From NCBI GenBank assembly GCA_033557465.1, contig CM066035.1:923886522-923950521 (forward strand): DNA of 64,000 nt, written 5' to 3'. Source of the DNA: Ichthyophis bannanicus. Taxonomy: Eukaryota > Chordata > Amphibia > Gymnophiona > Ichthyophiidae. The position numbers were made by a program, and so were the translations under genes. Numbering within the stretch: the stretch's first letter is position 1; the number at the start of each line of letters is the position of its first letter. Positions 1 to 11,600 of the stretch are shown piece after piece. Under the pieces are notes generated by a model. It was given only the letters and a program-made list of their open reading frames with translations, did no database searches and had not been told where the DNA came from.

Positions 1-799
1 CCTAAAGTTAGTATGTTCAGAATGCTCTGTGCATGCCAGAAACTGCCCTGCTTTCATATTTGTCTCTGTTCAGTCTGTGCACTTTAGGTCTTGGGAGACT
101 TCGCATGCTATGCTAGCCAGGAAATCCTCTAGAGGTCGGCATGCTCGGTACACTTCATCTAGTTTTATGGAGTTTGCAAGTTCTGCTCTGGGCTGTCCAT
201 GTATTGTTTTGGGACCTGCACTCTGTGCATTCCGTGCTTCTCACCGAAGTCTGTTAATTTGTTGCACTCCATTGGTGGATATAAAGTCAACATGCTTGGG
301 GCACTCCAGATTTAGTGCTGGTGGCTGCACGCAGGCTGTACCAGTGGGGTCTGAGTTCCAAATGAGTTATTTTTGCACATTCTAATGACAGTCATGAACC
401 TCACTTCTAAGCCAGGTTATATGGAGTATGATCTCAGTGTCTCAAATTTACTGTTAATACTCAGCATAGTACTTGCATCGTGCCAAAGATCCCTCCCTCT
501 GGAGTTCATAAGATGTTTTGTGTATGGGCTATCAAGGTGTGCTTGGAAATTCTTAATCAGGTCTGTGGCACCCAATATGATGGAAACTAGCTCAGTATCT
601 TTCTGCCACGTTTTCTTGGTCTCTGGGGTCTGAGCATTGTAAGCACACTGAATGTGGATCTGAAATTGGCACATTTGGTCTAATTTCTGTGGACTTTGTG
701 TATTTTAGGGATTTTAGGGTTGCATACTCTGCCTGCCCCTGTGTTGATCTGAGAGCTACATGCTCAGGACCCTTCATCGATTGTGCTAGTAACTGCACA
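1..799. other. Non-coding flank, GCAC-rich degenerate sequence
   Basis: No convincing gene is visible. Short words such as CTGTGCA, TTGCAC and GGTCT recur at irregular spacing, and a similar texture returns at 2380-2880 on the other side of the LINE fragment. This could be one degenerate repeat split by the LINE insertion, but I cannot define a repeat unit. Confidence 0.3.
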
Positions 800-2369
800 T
801 TGGTGCCTTCCATATCTTGAAGACAGACAACAAAAAGTAACATCTGATAACCTCACCTCAGCACCCTTCCACATGACACAAGGAGTTCCCCAAGGCTCCT
901 CATTATCTGCACTCCTCTTCAACATAGATATCCAGCCTATTTGCAAAATATTTAACAAATACAAGATTCAATATGCCATATATGCTGATGATGATATGGC
1001 ATATACGCCAATCCACCTGGATGCCCCAGATTACACAGACATATCAACATGCATTCATGAAATGATGACATGGCTGAATAACAACAATTTAAAAATCAAC
1101 ATAAAAGCCTGAAGCAATCATCATCACCACAAGGGACTCCACATTCACTCCTCCTACCACCATCAACATTTCAAATACAATCATCACTGTAAAAGAGGAA
1201 GTTCGGTTCCTCGGAGTGATACTAGACAAACAATTACTCTTCAGGCACACATTAACAAAACATACAAAACAGCCTTCTTCAAACTAGCAATGCTCCGAAA
1301 ACTAAAACCTCTACTCAGCAAGGAACACACCTGTGTTGGACTATTGCAACCTCCTCTTCCAAGGCCTACCCAAACAATCCACCCATCCCCTTCATGTAGT
1401 ACAAAACACTGCTGCCCGCATTATTGTTGGCGCGTCACTTCAAGACCATATAACTCCCATACTACAAGATCTGCATTGGCTACTAATCTCCTCAAGAGCA
1501 AAATATAAATCAGCGCTCACAATCTTCAAGATCAAAAACAACATGTCAGCAGATATACTTCAAGAGCTCATCGGAACCAAAACAAAAGAGAGACCGGACA
1601 GAAACCGCACTAAAAACACAATACCAACTCCCAGATTATTTACAAATACCAATAAATGCACATCCATACGAGCTTTCTCCCTAGCGGCCCCTGCTATTTG
1701 GAATGCATTCCCAGAGAAGCTACGATCCACAACTGATTTAAAGGACTTCTGCAAATTACTCAAGACTACCTTATTCATTGAACATTATAACAAAGACCAA
1801 CAATCACACCAATCTCAATATTAATATGTGAAGCTACAAGACTGTCTACGTTTGAAATGCAATGTCACAATTTACAATTGAACACTCCTAGTAAAAGGAG
1901 TATGAAGTCACAAGCATGCTTAAATTGTTAACATGTGATGTTAATGTTTATGTTTACAAGTGAAAGTTCTTTGTAGAAGCTATTGTTATTGTTTAAAATT
2001 GATGTCCTTAAATAGGTTAATTAAGTTATTGTTTGAAAGCTATTGTTTAAAATTAATGTCCTTGTATAGGACAATATTAAGTTATTGTTTGAAAGACCCC
2101 TATGTATAAATTAATATTAATGACCCCCAATGTATAAGTTAATATTAAGTCATTTTTCGAAAGACCCCATTGTACACCCTACCCTCCCTGTATATATAAC
2201 CACTTGTACATAGCTCATCCTGTAAATAGCACACCAAGAAATCACCTCCTCCACTCCTTGTTAACACTGCATGCCTACCCCAACTGACACTGATCTTTGA
2301 TTATTTGAAGTGTAAACCGTTTTGATTTCAGGACAAAGCGGTATATAAATCCTTTTAAATAAATAAATA
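800..2369 (+). mobile_element. 5'-truncated L2-like non-LTR retrotransposon (LINE) fragment
   Basis: This is the 3' part of a LINE. Translation from about 800 gives the reverse transcriptase palm, with a QGVPQGSSLSALLFN block followed by IYADD at about 975-990. It closely resembles the LINE at 33418-36317 (QGIPQGSALSALLFN, IYADD). A later block (about 1333-1822) encodes the C-terminal part (LDYCNLLFQGLP, HWLLISSRAKYKSALTIFK). The frame breaks at about 1110 and again before 1333, so the copy is dead. The 3' UTR ends in AAAGCGGTATATAAAT and then a TAAA-type tail at about 2350-2369. The exact 5' edge is uncertain by about 10-20 bases. The L2 assignment rests on protein resemblance and the tail. 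Confidence 0.85.
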
Positions 2370-2879
2370 TCTTTCTAGTATCTATGCTCCTAGTGTGCTG
2401 TAGGTCTTTTTTCAAACACGCAACACACTTGGAACTTTATTGTGTTGCCCTGTGCTATGCATGCTCCAGAGGGTATTCTGGAATATGCTTGCTTGGGGCC
2501 TTCCGGGAATACTTTTGCACTTGTGTGTTCCAGACAATGCCTTAGAATTGCATGGATGTAACTTTTGTGTAGAGGGGGAGATTGCATGGTTTGTACCTCC
2601 TCTGAATATCACTGGGGGAGTGTACATATGTTGGTTTCCCTGAGCCTGGCAATTCTTACATAGTACTTGTACAGCTCGGAAGTTGACATGTTTTGGGCAC
2701 CCAAGCTTGTAGATTCAATCGGTTAGGCTCCCCAACTTGTCACTTTCTAGACATTTCAGTTTATAGTTCCAGAGTGTGCACGCTTCAGCCATGCTACGTT
2801 GCCCTTCTGGATTGGTCACCTTATTGGGTGATCTTTGCAGAGCATCTCAAGTGGTGCAGTAGCCAGCTGCTGGTGGCAG
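2370..2879. other. Non-coding gap between LINE and DIRS element
   Basis: No gene or clear repeat boundary is seen. The texture (GTGTGTTCCAG, TTGCAC) resembles 1-799. The first bases of the DIRS element may start inside this gap. Confidence 0.3.
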
Positions 2880-3299
2880 CATGCAAGATGTGCCCCACAC
2901 TTTGTTCAGGAATCTACCTATTCTCCAGGAACAAGCAGGAAGTCAGTCCTCACTTATGGGTGACGTCGGCACCGACGGAGCCCCTGCAGAGCAATTCCCC
3001 AGCTTTCAAAGAAAGCCTTTGGGATTGCTGCCACGCATGCGTGGTCCTCTTCCCCTGCCCAAAGGTGCCATCTTGCTCAGTCTCCCTTTTTACGCAGAGC
3101 CCTTCAGACACATGTCCTCGTCCCTTGGAAAACATTTTTCTTTTTTGGCCCCTGGGCTGTGGTTTTTTCAGTTGTACCAGTCCTTTTCCATCCCTCCTTG
3201 CTCTCCCTTTTTTCCTCAAGTGAGGGGATACTCTCCTTTAAACGTTTTTTCCTGTTGCGGGCTTTGCACCCTTTTTCCCCCAACCGCTGGCCGCCAAGG

Positions 3300-5533
3300 T
3301 CTTCGACCTAGTGGGGATCCTTTTTGCCCCTATGGCCACTGGTTTTAAAAAATGCAACAGATGCTCCAAGAACATGTCGCTCATGGACACCCATGACTGT
3401 TGTATTTGGTGACTTGGGGCCGACCATGATCCGGAGCTCTGCTCCCTTTGCAAGAAAATGTCCTCCAAGACCCTGCTCAGCCATAGGCAGAAGTCCGATG
3501 ACATTTTCCAGAAGGTGGCCCCGGAATCCTTGGTGGCACCCTCGGTCGCACCTCCACTGGTGGGATCCCCCACTTCTGTTCCGCATTCTCGGCGGCACTC
3601 AGAGCATGGATCCCCTGAAGTGGAGTGGCGTAAGAAGAAGAAGGCCTTGAAATTGCTGTTGGGGGCTTCAGATAGGCGCGGGCACTCTCGCGCTCGGTTG
3701 CTCAGTCCCCTGTGGCATTCCTGAGAGTCGGACAAGGAGCGGCCTCGAAAAGTACCTCATACAGATACAGAGGCTTCCAGCGATGGCGCCCAGTCTCCTG
3801 AGGGTCGTCCAGGTGAGGACCCCCTCTCCTCCTCCACACCAGACCCAATAACCCCAGTGTCAGCGTCGCAAGGTCCCATGCCCACATGGGAGCCCCGATT
3901 GCTGGCACTAGAGCGCAGCGTTTCTGCCTTTTTAGCTGCCCAGCAGGCGCTCATGCCCAGCACAGCTGGCTCGCTCCTTGAGACAAGGTTCATAAGAACA
4001 TAAGATATGCCATACTGGGTCAGACCAAGGTCCATCAAGCCCAGTATCCTGTTTCCAACAGTGGCCAATCTAGGTCATACGTACCTAGCAGTTTCCCCAA
4101 AAGACACAGGTTCCGCAATGCTTGTACTGGGTCAAGTATTGATATCCTGGGTCACTTCTTAATAATGGTTTATGGACCTTTCCTCCAGGAACTTGTCCAA
4201 ACCTTTTTTAAACCCAGCTACACTAACAGCCTTTACTACATCCTCAGGTAACAAATTTCCTCGAGAGGGACACCTAAAGCCACCCTGGAAATCCCCAAGA
4301 GCCACAGGCCTTGTGAGGGTCCTCGGCATCGGTCTTGTTCACCTTCCCGGTCCTCGGGAGCACGATCCTCCAAGACCTCTAGCTCCAAGCGGACCTCGGT
4401 CTCTGGATGACCTACCCGAGTTGGATTCCTCCTCGGACCTCTCGGGCTGGGAGTGGGACAGGGATACTTCCCCGGAGACCCGTGCCCACAAGGACCTTCC
4501 TTCGGACCCGTCCCCACCTCCCTATCAGAGGCGGTCGCCGCCCAAGGACACATCGTTCCTGGCATTCATGCAAGACATGGCATGGGCCCTCAGCCTGGCT
4601 ATGCAGATGGAAGAGAAACCGCAAGCTGAGGAGCTCAATATTCTGCAGTATGAGTCCCTGCCTCGGGAATCTCTTACTGTCCCAGTTCCCCCCATATTGT
4701 TAAGTCTGTTCCTCCATATGTGGAAGACATCTGTTTCGGTCCCCATTGTGAGCAAGTGCCTCGATGCCATGTATTGGGTTCAACGTGGTCCGGGGTTCCG
4801 AAAGACCCAGCTCCCACACACCTCCATGGTTGCGGAGTCAGCGATGCAGAAGCAAAAGAGCTCAAAGTCTCACTCCTCGGTCCCCCCAGGTAGGGAGTCG
4901 AGAGCTCTCGATGCCCTGGGGCGTAAGGCATATCAGGGTTCCATGCTCACTTGCCATATCCAGGCATACTAGCTCTATATGGGCATGTTCCTGCAGGACC
5001 TTGCCAAGGAGCTTGGCGGTTTCACTGCGGGCCTCGGGGGTGAACCTGTCTTAAGGTTCCAGTCCCTTCTCAAATCCATCGTGGAGTGTTCAAAGTACCT
5101 CTCCCGTGCCGCATATGACGGGTTTGAGTCCTCCGCCCGGGTGGCAGCGGCCAGCGTCGGGGCCTGGCGCCAGGCATGGCTCCAGTCTTCAGATCTGGAG
5201 CAGTGGGTCCAAGAGAAACTCTTGGACGTCCGTTGCCTTGGCGAACAGTTGTTCAGTAAGCCGATGGAGGATAAGGCCGCTGAGATAGCAACTGAGTTTG
5301 TGACTCGAACCCGTCTCTCGCGCAAAACCTCCTCTCTCCCTAGGAAGAAACAGCAACCTAAAAAGCCGTTCTTCCAAAGGAAAGGGCTCCCTTACCGTGG
5401 TTACCCGCCCTTCCCGCCCACCTCTGCACTGATTTCCGGCAAGCAGGGCAAGGGGGGTGCACATGGCCACCGCAAATCTAAAGGACCTAAGGCCCAATCA
5501 CCGGCACCACCCCAGCCTATGCAGGGGCTTTGA
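3300..5533 (+). pseudogene. DIRS ORF1 (gag-like) pseudogene
   Basis: The downstream block (about 4263-5533) reads as a low-complexity, Pro/Ser/Arg-rich protein in its first part. It then becomes a more regular segment (LAKELGGFTAGLGGEPVLRFQ to WRQAWLQSSDLEQWVQEKLLD, about 5005-5225) and ends in a basic tail rich in Lys and Pro. Position upstream of the DIRS reverse transcriptase and this composition suggest the gag-like ORF1. The CR1 insertion at 3991-4262 splits it, and an in-frame stop lies near 4972. The part before 3991 is in several frames. The function is inferred from position only. Confidence 0.55.
3991..4262 (-). mobile_element. CR1 LINE 3' end fragment, antisense in DIRS ORF1
   Basis: The reverse complement matches the 3' end of the CR1 copy at about 60350-60630. 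It shares the end of the RT frame (GATGTAGTAAAGGCTGTTAG), the GGACCTTGGTCTGACCCAGT block and the terminal TTATGTTCTTATG repeat. About 270 bp remain. It lies antisense to the DIRS element and begins right after AGACAAGGTT. The right edge fades at about 4262. Confidence 0.9.
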
Positions 5534-5539
5534 TGCCTT

Positions 5540-7220
5540 TGGTATAGCTTCTCACCCCCCGGCAGTTCTTCCACCGTTGGGGGGATGCCTGTCCCTGTTC
5601 GCCTCAGAGTGGGTGTCGATAACGTCGGACACAGTCCTCCGGGTAATCCAAAACGGATACCGTCTCCACCTGGACAGACGTCGTCCTCCCTTCTCCCCAG
5701 CTGAGCCTGCTCGGCTCCTCGCGCACCAGACCTTCTTGCAGCAGGAACTATCCAACCTCCTTGCCCAGCGAGCGGTCGAGAAGGTACCACTGCACCTTTG
5801 AGGTCGGGTTCTACTCCCGCTACTTTCTTGTCCCAAAAAAGACTGGACTGCGCCCCATCCTCGACCTCAGAAACCTCAATAAGTTCCTGGTGCAGGAGAA
5901 GTTCAAGATGCTATCACTTGGCGTCCTGCTGCCTTTCCTTCAGCAGGGCGATTGGCTATGCTCCTTGGACCTCAAGGATGCTTATGCCCACATCCTCGTC
6001 CACCCCCAGCACAGGCAATACCTGCGCTTCAGGGTGCAAGGGGAACACTATCAGTACAAAGTGCTCCCCTTCGGGCTCGCGTCTACACTGTGGGTTTTCA
6101 CAAAGTGCCTCTCCGCGGACACCGCCTTCCTCCGGCGGCAGGGCATACCTGTCTTCTCCTACCTCAATGACTGGCTCATCATGGGGTCCTCGATCGTCGA
6201 AGTCTGCCTGGTGGCATCATGCACGATCCTTCTCGAGTGCCTTGGCTTCCTGGTCAACTACCCCAAGTCTCACCTCGAGCCGGTGCAGACACTGGAGTTC
6301 ATTGGCGCTCGCCTAGACACGATGTAGGCAACCGCCTTCATCCCCACGGACCAGGCAGACAGCCTTCGGGCCGTGGTGTCTCACGTCCAAGACAGGACTT
6401 GGGTTACGGCACGAGCAATGCTGTGTCTCCTCAGACACACAGCCTCCACTGTCCATGTGGTCCCCCAAGCCCACATGTACATGCGGACAGCCCAGTGGTG
6501 CCTCAGGGCACAATGGAGCCAGGCTTTCAGCCACCTCAGAGACTCTAGCCGGGTCTTCTGCAGTCTCCACGACTCCCTGAGTTGGTGGCAGGACCCCCAA
6601 AGTCTCCTTCGGGAAATGCCCTTCCAGACTCCGCAGTACGAGCTCGTCCTAACGACAGATGCTTCCCTGCTGGGGTGGGGAACCCACTGCGGCGCATTGT
6701 GCACCCAGGGGCAGTGGTTGCCCGAGAGACTCGGCAGAAGATCAACCTGCTCGAGCTTTGGGCGGTCCGATGGGCCCTAAGGGCCTTTGAGGGCTATCTG
6801 AGGAGGAAGTCGGTGCTCGTGCAGACCGACAACAGGGTAGCCATGTTTTACATCAACAAGAAGGGGGGGAACAGCACCATGCCTCCTTTGCTCCTTGCCG
6901 AGGGATGATCCTGCGAGCGGTCTACCTCCCAGGCCAGGAGAATGTCCTCGCAGACAAACCCGGCAGGATCCTCCGCCCACACGACTGGTGCTTGGATCCG
7001 GAGGTCGCTAGTGCCTTCTCCATCAGTGGGGTACCCCATCCATGGACCTGTTTGCCAGCCTCGTGAACGCGCAGCTTCCCTGCTTTTGCGGCCTGGTTCC
7101 GAACCCGAGCAGGGTGGCCCCAGATACATTCCTCTTGATTTGGACATCCGGCCTTCTTTATGCATTCCCTCCTACTCCTCTCATTGCGAGGACCCTCCAC
7201 AAGGCTCAGCGGGACTGAGC
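5540..7220 (+). pseudogene. DIRS reverse transcriptase-RNase H pseudogene
   Basis: From about 5805 the reading includes YFLVPKKTGLRPILDLRNLN, then SLDLKDAYAHILVHPQHRQY and VLPFGLAS, the usual RT blocks of DIRS elements. The catalytic box reads SYLNDWLI at about 6160-6185, so an expected acidic residue is Asn. RNase H follows in other frames: ELVLTTDASLLGWGTHCGA near 6640-6700, INLLELWAVRWALRAFEGYL near 6740-6800 and VQTDNRVAMFYINKKGGNST near 6820-6880. A stop near 6327 and several frame changes break it. It would have copied element RNA to DNA in virus-like particles. Confidence 0.85.
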
Positions 7221-7379
7221 TTCGTTGATCCTCGTGACCTCAACAGCCTTGGTTCCCGCTTCTGCTCCAGCTTTCGTCCAAGCCCCCAGTCCCACTGGGC
7301 TGCGCCCCGGGTCTGTTGATGCAAGAGGAGGGTCAGGTGTTCCACCCAAACCTGGCCTTGATGTCCCTTGCAGCCTGGC

Positions 7380-7997
7380 GGCTGAATGGGTTGCCTTAGC
7401 TCCGCTGCATCTCCCGGAGGACGTTGAGGAGATCCTCCTTGCGTCGAGGAAGGACTCAATGCGGCGAGCGTACGCCTTTAAGTGGCGATGCTTCTTGACC
7501 TGGTGCTTCGAGCTCCAGATCAACCCGTTCTCCTGCTCTACCTGGTGGATCCTCCAGTTCCTCCTCCACCTCTCGAAAGCAGGACTGAAATCCAATTCGG
7601 TCATGGTACACCTGAGCGCCATTTCGGTGAACCACCTCCCCGTCGAGGAAACAAAACCTTTTGGGGCAGCCCTTGGTCTCTCATTTCATGCGAGGTCTAC
7701 TGCCTTCCAAGCCTCCCATCTGGCCTCTGCCAGCAGAGTAGGACCTCAATGTGGTGCTGATGCAGCTCATACGAGTGCCCTTCGAGCCAATGGCAATGTG
7801 CTTGCTTCAGCATCTCTCCTGGAAAATGATCTTCCTGGTGGCTTTGACCTCAGCTCACCGAGTCAACCAACTTCAGGCCCTCATGGCTGAGGCTCCATAC
7901 ACCAGGTTCCACAGGAACAGGGTGGTCCTCCACACCCATCCCAAGTTCATACCGAAGGTGGTCTCGGATTTTCATCTCAACCAGGAGATAGTACATT
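7380..7997 (+). pseudogene. DIRS tyrosine recombinase pseudogene, 3'-truncated
   Basis: The block at about 7425-7625 (ILLASRKDSMRRAYAFKWRC, then FLLHLSKAGLKSNSVMVHLS AI split across the core) fits the N-terminal core-binding part of DIRS recombinases. After a frameshift near 7670-7750 the catalytic domain starts, with FLVALTSAHRVNQLQAL at about 7827-7877 carrying the first catalytic Arg. It ends at about 7997, where an L2 fragment begins. The later HxxR and Tyr motifs are therefore absent and the enzyme cannot be active. Confidence 0.8.
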
Positions 7998-9143
7998 TAG
8001 TATATGTTCTGGTGGATCCTCCTCTACAGCTATCCCACTTTCAGTCTGTGCACCCCAGGGCTCTGTCTTGGGACCTCTCCTTTTCTCTCTCTACATTCAG
8101 TCCCTTGGTGCACTCATCTCCTCCCATGGTTTTCAGTACCATCTCTATGCTGATGACTCTCAGATCTACCTCTCTGCACCTGAAATCTCTTTAGGAATCC
8201 AGTCCCGGATCTCTGTGTACTTATCTGATGTCTCACCACCATCTGAAACTGAACATGGCCAAAATGTATCTTTGCCCCTGAGCCCACCTTCCCTCTTCCC
8301 TCTTCCTCCTTCCTCTATTTCTTTGGATAATACTCTACTCCTTCCTGTTTCCTCGCTCGCAGCCTTGAGATCATCTTTCTCTTCCCTCTCCTCCATACAC
8401 ATTCAACAGATAGCTAAAACCTGTCGCTTCTTTCTTTATAAAACTGGCAAAATTCGTCCCTTCCTCTCTGAACACACTACTAAAATCCTCATCCATTCTT
8501 TTGTCACCTCCCGTCTAGAATATTGCAACCTCCTCTTCGCTGGTCTTCCTCTGAATCATTTTTCCCCACTTCAATTAGTTCAAAACTCAGCTGCACAGCT
8601 AATCTTCTGCCAGTGTCACTGTGCCCATGTTACCCCTCTTCTCAAGACACTTCATTGGCTTCCTATCTGTTTCCACATCCAGTTCAAATTTCTACTACTG
8701 ACCTATAAGCGCTTTCATCTGGCTACTCCTCACTACCTTTCCTCTCTTATCTCTTCCTACACTCGTCCTCAGCAACTCCACTTTTCTAGTAGATCCTTTC
8801 CATCTGCACTCTTCCATTGCCAACTCCAGATTGCGATCTTTCTACCTTGCTGCTCCTTATGCCTGGAACAAACTATCTGAGTTGGTGCGTCAGGCTCCAT
8901 CTGTGGCCCTGTTCAAATCCAGGCTAAAAAATCACTTAATTGCTATTGGATGCTGATACCCCTAGTCTGCTGTTCACCTCCTGTGTGTTTCCTTACCGTT
9001 CCCCTAGATATATCCTAGTCCCTGGTTATGTTATCTGTTTTGACTAGACTGTAAGCTCTTACGAGCAGGGACTATCTTTTTCATATCTCTGTACAGCGCT
9101 GTGTATGCCTTGTAGCGCTATAGAAATGATAAATAGTAGTAGT
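7998..9143 (+). mobile_element. Second L2-like LINE fragment (different subfamily)
   Basis: Translation gives [20 protein letters not shown] then [15 protein letters not shown] (RT palm with YADD, about 8047-8170). A C-terminal block follows ([40 protein letters not shown], about 8515-8690), with the frame open from about 8068 to 8880. The 3' end reads GACTGTAAGCTCTTACGAGC, CTGTACAGCGCTGTG and TAGCGCTATAGAAATGATAA, then a short TAG-repeat tail. A stretch of RT is missing after about 8265. This tail differs from that of the LINEs at 800 and 33418. Confidence 0.85.
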
Positions 9144-9373
9144 GATATTCAGTTGCTGCCTGGTGAACGAAGCTGGCTAAAGATAGGCTGGCCTTTTAAG
9201 TGCCCAACATTAGCCAGTTTAATTTAACTGGCCAGTGGCTGAATATTGCTGCTGGCTGGTTAACTTTAGCGACACCCACAGAATGTCCTGGTGCTACGCG
9301 GTGTGCAGCGGAGTTACGAAGGGAAATTCAGTGGTACACGTCGGCTAAGTGCAACTGATGGGCAGCCCAAGGG
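9144..9373. other. Unassigned interspersed sequence
   Basis: No coding content. Phrases such as TTAACTGGCCAGTGGCTGAA occur, and the style is that of an interspersed repeat, but I cannot name a family. Confidence 0.3.
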
Positions 9374-9708
9374 TTCTCACCGCCCTAAGCAGGCCCGATA
9401 CGCCACCTGCACCACACCGTCTCGCTGCTCCTGACATCTAACCTCTCGCTGGGGGTTGAGTGGCACGGCGATCACGTCTTTGAAGCTGCGGTGAGCCTTA
9501 AAATGCATGCGTGTGTGTGTGTGTTCATGCCCTGTCACTCTTGCGGGGCAGGAGCAGCTCTTTAAAGACTGCCATGGCTTCAAAGAAGTAATTGCTGTTA
9601 TGCCTTTCAAACCCTGGTGTGAGGCTGGATGTCGGGGGCGCTGTGGCGATGGCGCGCAGTGTGGTGCGGTTGGCACATCGGGACTATCTAGGGCTGATAT
9701 GCTCACCA
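9374..9708. repeat. Large imperfect inverted repeat
   Basis: The left arm (about 9374-9488) read as its reverse complement aligns with the right arm (about 9575-9708), with a spacer of about 86 bases. Shared words include CTTCAAAGA, GGTGTGGTGC against AGTGTGGTGC, and TATCGGG against CATCGGG. Both arms also carry a FKxVIAV reading in their respective directions. It may be a fold-back DNA element or two copies of one repeat in opposite orientation. A (GT)n tract lies in the spacer near 9508. Confidence 0.6.
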
Positions 9709-10105
9709 AGGTCTGCCACCCTAGGTGACCACCTCGTTTGCCTAGTGGGTGGGCTGGCCACGGCATATCCTGCTCACTGCAATTAATGTTAGTAGTGATC
9801 ATTTTGAATATGTAAACTAAAGAAATCCACATTAAACTAGCTGTTCAATTTCAAAGGCCAGTGGGCAAAACATACATTAAACGGGATTGATGAGAAAAGT
9901 GAAATACCCTGCTTCGATATCCTTAAATCTGACAGATTAATCTTCCAAAACACCACTTGGGATATCGCAAACAAAAGGACCCAAAGCATTTTAGTACTTT
10001 CTCCTGAACACCCGGATCTTCTGAGGAACAGTGTCCAAGGCTGCCGACGGGTCTAACTGAACCCACAGTACAGCCCAGCCCTGCACTCTAACATCCATCC
10101 ATTAT
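9709..10105. other. Non-coding gap before ERV-A
   Basis: The start (TCTGCCACCCTAGGTGACC) resembles 62298-62315 (TCTGCCACCCTAGGTGG), which suggests one dispersed repeat family present at both ends of the window. No gene is visible up to the ERV-A target duplication TTAT at 10102-10105. Confidence 0.4.
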
Positions 10106-10746
10106 TGTAGCAGCAGATAAGCATGCAATAAATAAAACCAGGAGTCTTTTCAAGGATCCAAGCCAGTTTAATGTGCACAGGCTCAAGCAATAAGCAATTT
10201 CAAAATGGCTGAGCAATGGTTTCTAGCAAAACAACAACTTTTATACCGTTCTTCTCCATTCTAGACATAGGCAAACTTTTCATTGGTCCCAGTAACCCCT
10301 CTCACCCATCTATTGGTCCTGGTACCACTACGTAGCTATCCAATTGGGACTCTGGTCTGGGCTCAGCACCTGCTCACCCCCCCCTCTAGTCCCAATTACA
10401 ATGGTCAGTGTCTCTAACTTGTTACATCTCTCCTCCAAGGTCGCTCAGCTAGTTAAAACATATGGGAAGCAGGGCACTGTAACCTTGCTTTTTGCAGAGT
10501 TAATTAATTCCATAGAAGCTGTGCTCTCTTATCAGTACCAATTAGAGCTGTTTTCTGTCTTTTCTAAGTTTCGTTTCTGCTTAGCTATGTTCAGTTAAGC
10601 TGAGTTAAGTTTCAATTCTATGGTGTCATCATTCAGGGGGGTTTTCATTCCTCTGGGCCTAACTACAGGCTTCAGTTACAGGTCAAGCTGCTCAGGCCTG
10701 TCTGCTCACTTCAGACACCATGGATCACAGGCCTTCGCCTACCACA
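10106..10746 (-). repeat. ERV-A 3' LTR
   Basis: It is 641 bp and reads TGTGG...CTACA in the sense direction (plus strand TGTAGCAGC...CTACCACA). Sense features include a TATAAAAG box, CCAAT-like motifs and an AATAAA signal. A polypurine tract (plus strand TTCCCCCCTTT at 10747) adjoins it. Confidence 0.93.
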
Positions 10747-10763
10747 TTCCCCCCTTTGATTAA

Positions 10764-10792
10764 TCTCACCCGCATGTCAATAAGGTGTGAGA
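10764..10792 (-). promoter_or_regulatory. ERV-A hairpin beside the polypurine tract
   Basis: TCTCAC at 10764-10769 pairs with GTGAGA at 10787-10792. The same arms occur at the same place in ERV-B, C and D. Confidence 0.6.
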
Positions 10793-10847
10793 ATCAAATC
10801 ACATAATACTAGGTAAAGGTATCACTCTGTGGTATAGGGTAGTAAGT

Positions 10848-11600
10848 TCACATAGCTAGTATCTTTGTAGCTGCCTTATGCTCTACAGTGTTATTAATAA
10901 CTGAAGTTATCATTTGCATACAAAGTGGCAAGAAACAAGGGAGCAACAAGCAGATAGTCAAAGTCCATAGTTTGGCAAGAGTGGGAAAAAGAACTAAAGG
11001 ATTAGAAGGTTCAGTTGCATCTTTGTTGTGCTGTCGTAAAGCTTCTGATTTAGACAGACCAGCTGTCCATCCTTCATAGTAGATTGTGGTCCAGTCCGAA
11101 CAAAACACAAACTGTCAACAATGGGGTGGGCCAATACCCCCTCACTAGTAGTATTATGTAAATCAGTGTGATTGTATAGGATAGAATAGTTCAGTTCTTG
11201 CGTCTCCCAGGGCCACTGATCTCCCATCTTAGTTCCTCCACAAGACAAGCAATCTGAAACATGAAGACCGAATGCCACTGCTCCTGCTAATTCAAGAAAT
11301 AAGTTCTGGTGGCAGGAGGAACTTCAAAGTCTGATGTCATGGCTTCATAGAAAGAGTGATTTTTGTCCTGTTCTGGTGGTGGTTATGCAAGCTGCACAAG
11401 GGGGTAGGGCAAAAGTCATTTCAAAGCACCCCAAAACTGTTGCCAGAATAAAGCAATAATAATAATTCATAATGGGCATAGTCTCTGGAAAATTGGAGGA
11501 ACTGTCGGATTTCACAAAGGTAGAGTTGATTGTAGATCCTCAAGCTTCTGCCGTACGTAGACCTACCAGCTTTTTGGCAGGAGTAGGGCTGTAGATTCCA
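10848..11600 (-). pseudogene. env: ERV-A env remnant with two large deletions
   Basis: Reading the minus strand, a short piece of the SU N-terminus (around 11360-11400, CITTTRTGQK) jumps directly to the SU middle (NHSFYEAM region, about 11320-11345). An SU stretch follows (HVSDCLSCGGTKMGDQWPWE, about 11200-11265). A second jump near 10970 joins the SU reading FPTLAKLWT to the TM membrane segment TICLLLPCFLPLC and the tail. Compared with ERV-C env it lacks most of the SU N-half, the SU/TM cleavage site and the TM ectodomain, so it cannot encode a working envelope. 11401-11866 is degraded sequence between pol and env. Confidence 0.85.

Larger units (their letters stand above)
2880..7997 (+). 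mobile_element. DIRS-like (tyrosine recombinase) retrotransposon, degraded and truncated
   Basis: Order along the plus strand: a non-coding start and gag-like region (about 2880-5533), reverse transcriptase and RNase H (about 5540-6950), then a tyrosine-recombinase region (about 7380-7990). RT-RNase H followed by a tyrosine recombinase instead of a DDE integrase defines DIRS elements. A CR1 tail interrupts the gag region at 3991-4262. The element stops at about 7997, where an L2 LINE fragment begins, and I do not see it resume after 9143, so its 3' terminal repeat is missing. Many frameshifts separate the coding blocks. The left boundary is approximate because I could not identify the terminal inverted repeat. 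Confidence 0.8.

Noticed and set aside
4172..4262. N-terminal extension of the DIRS gag-like protein
   Set aside because: The first part of that frame is antisense CR1 sequence (3991-4262), not DIRS coding sequence.
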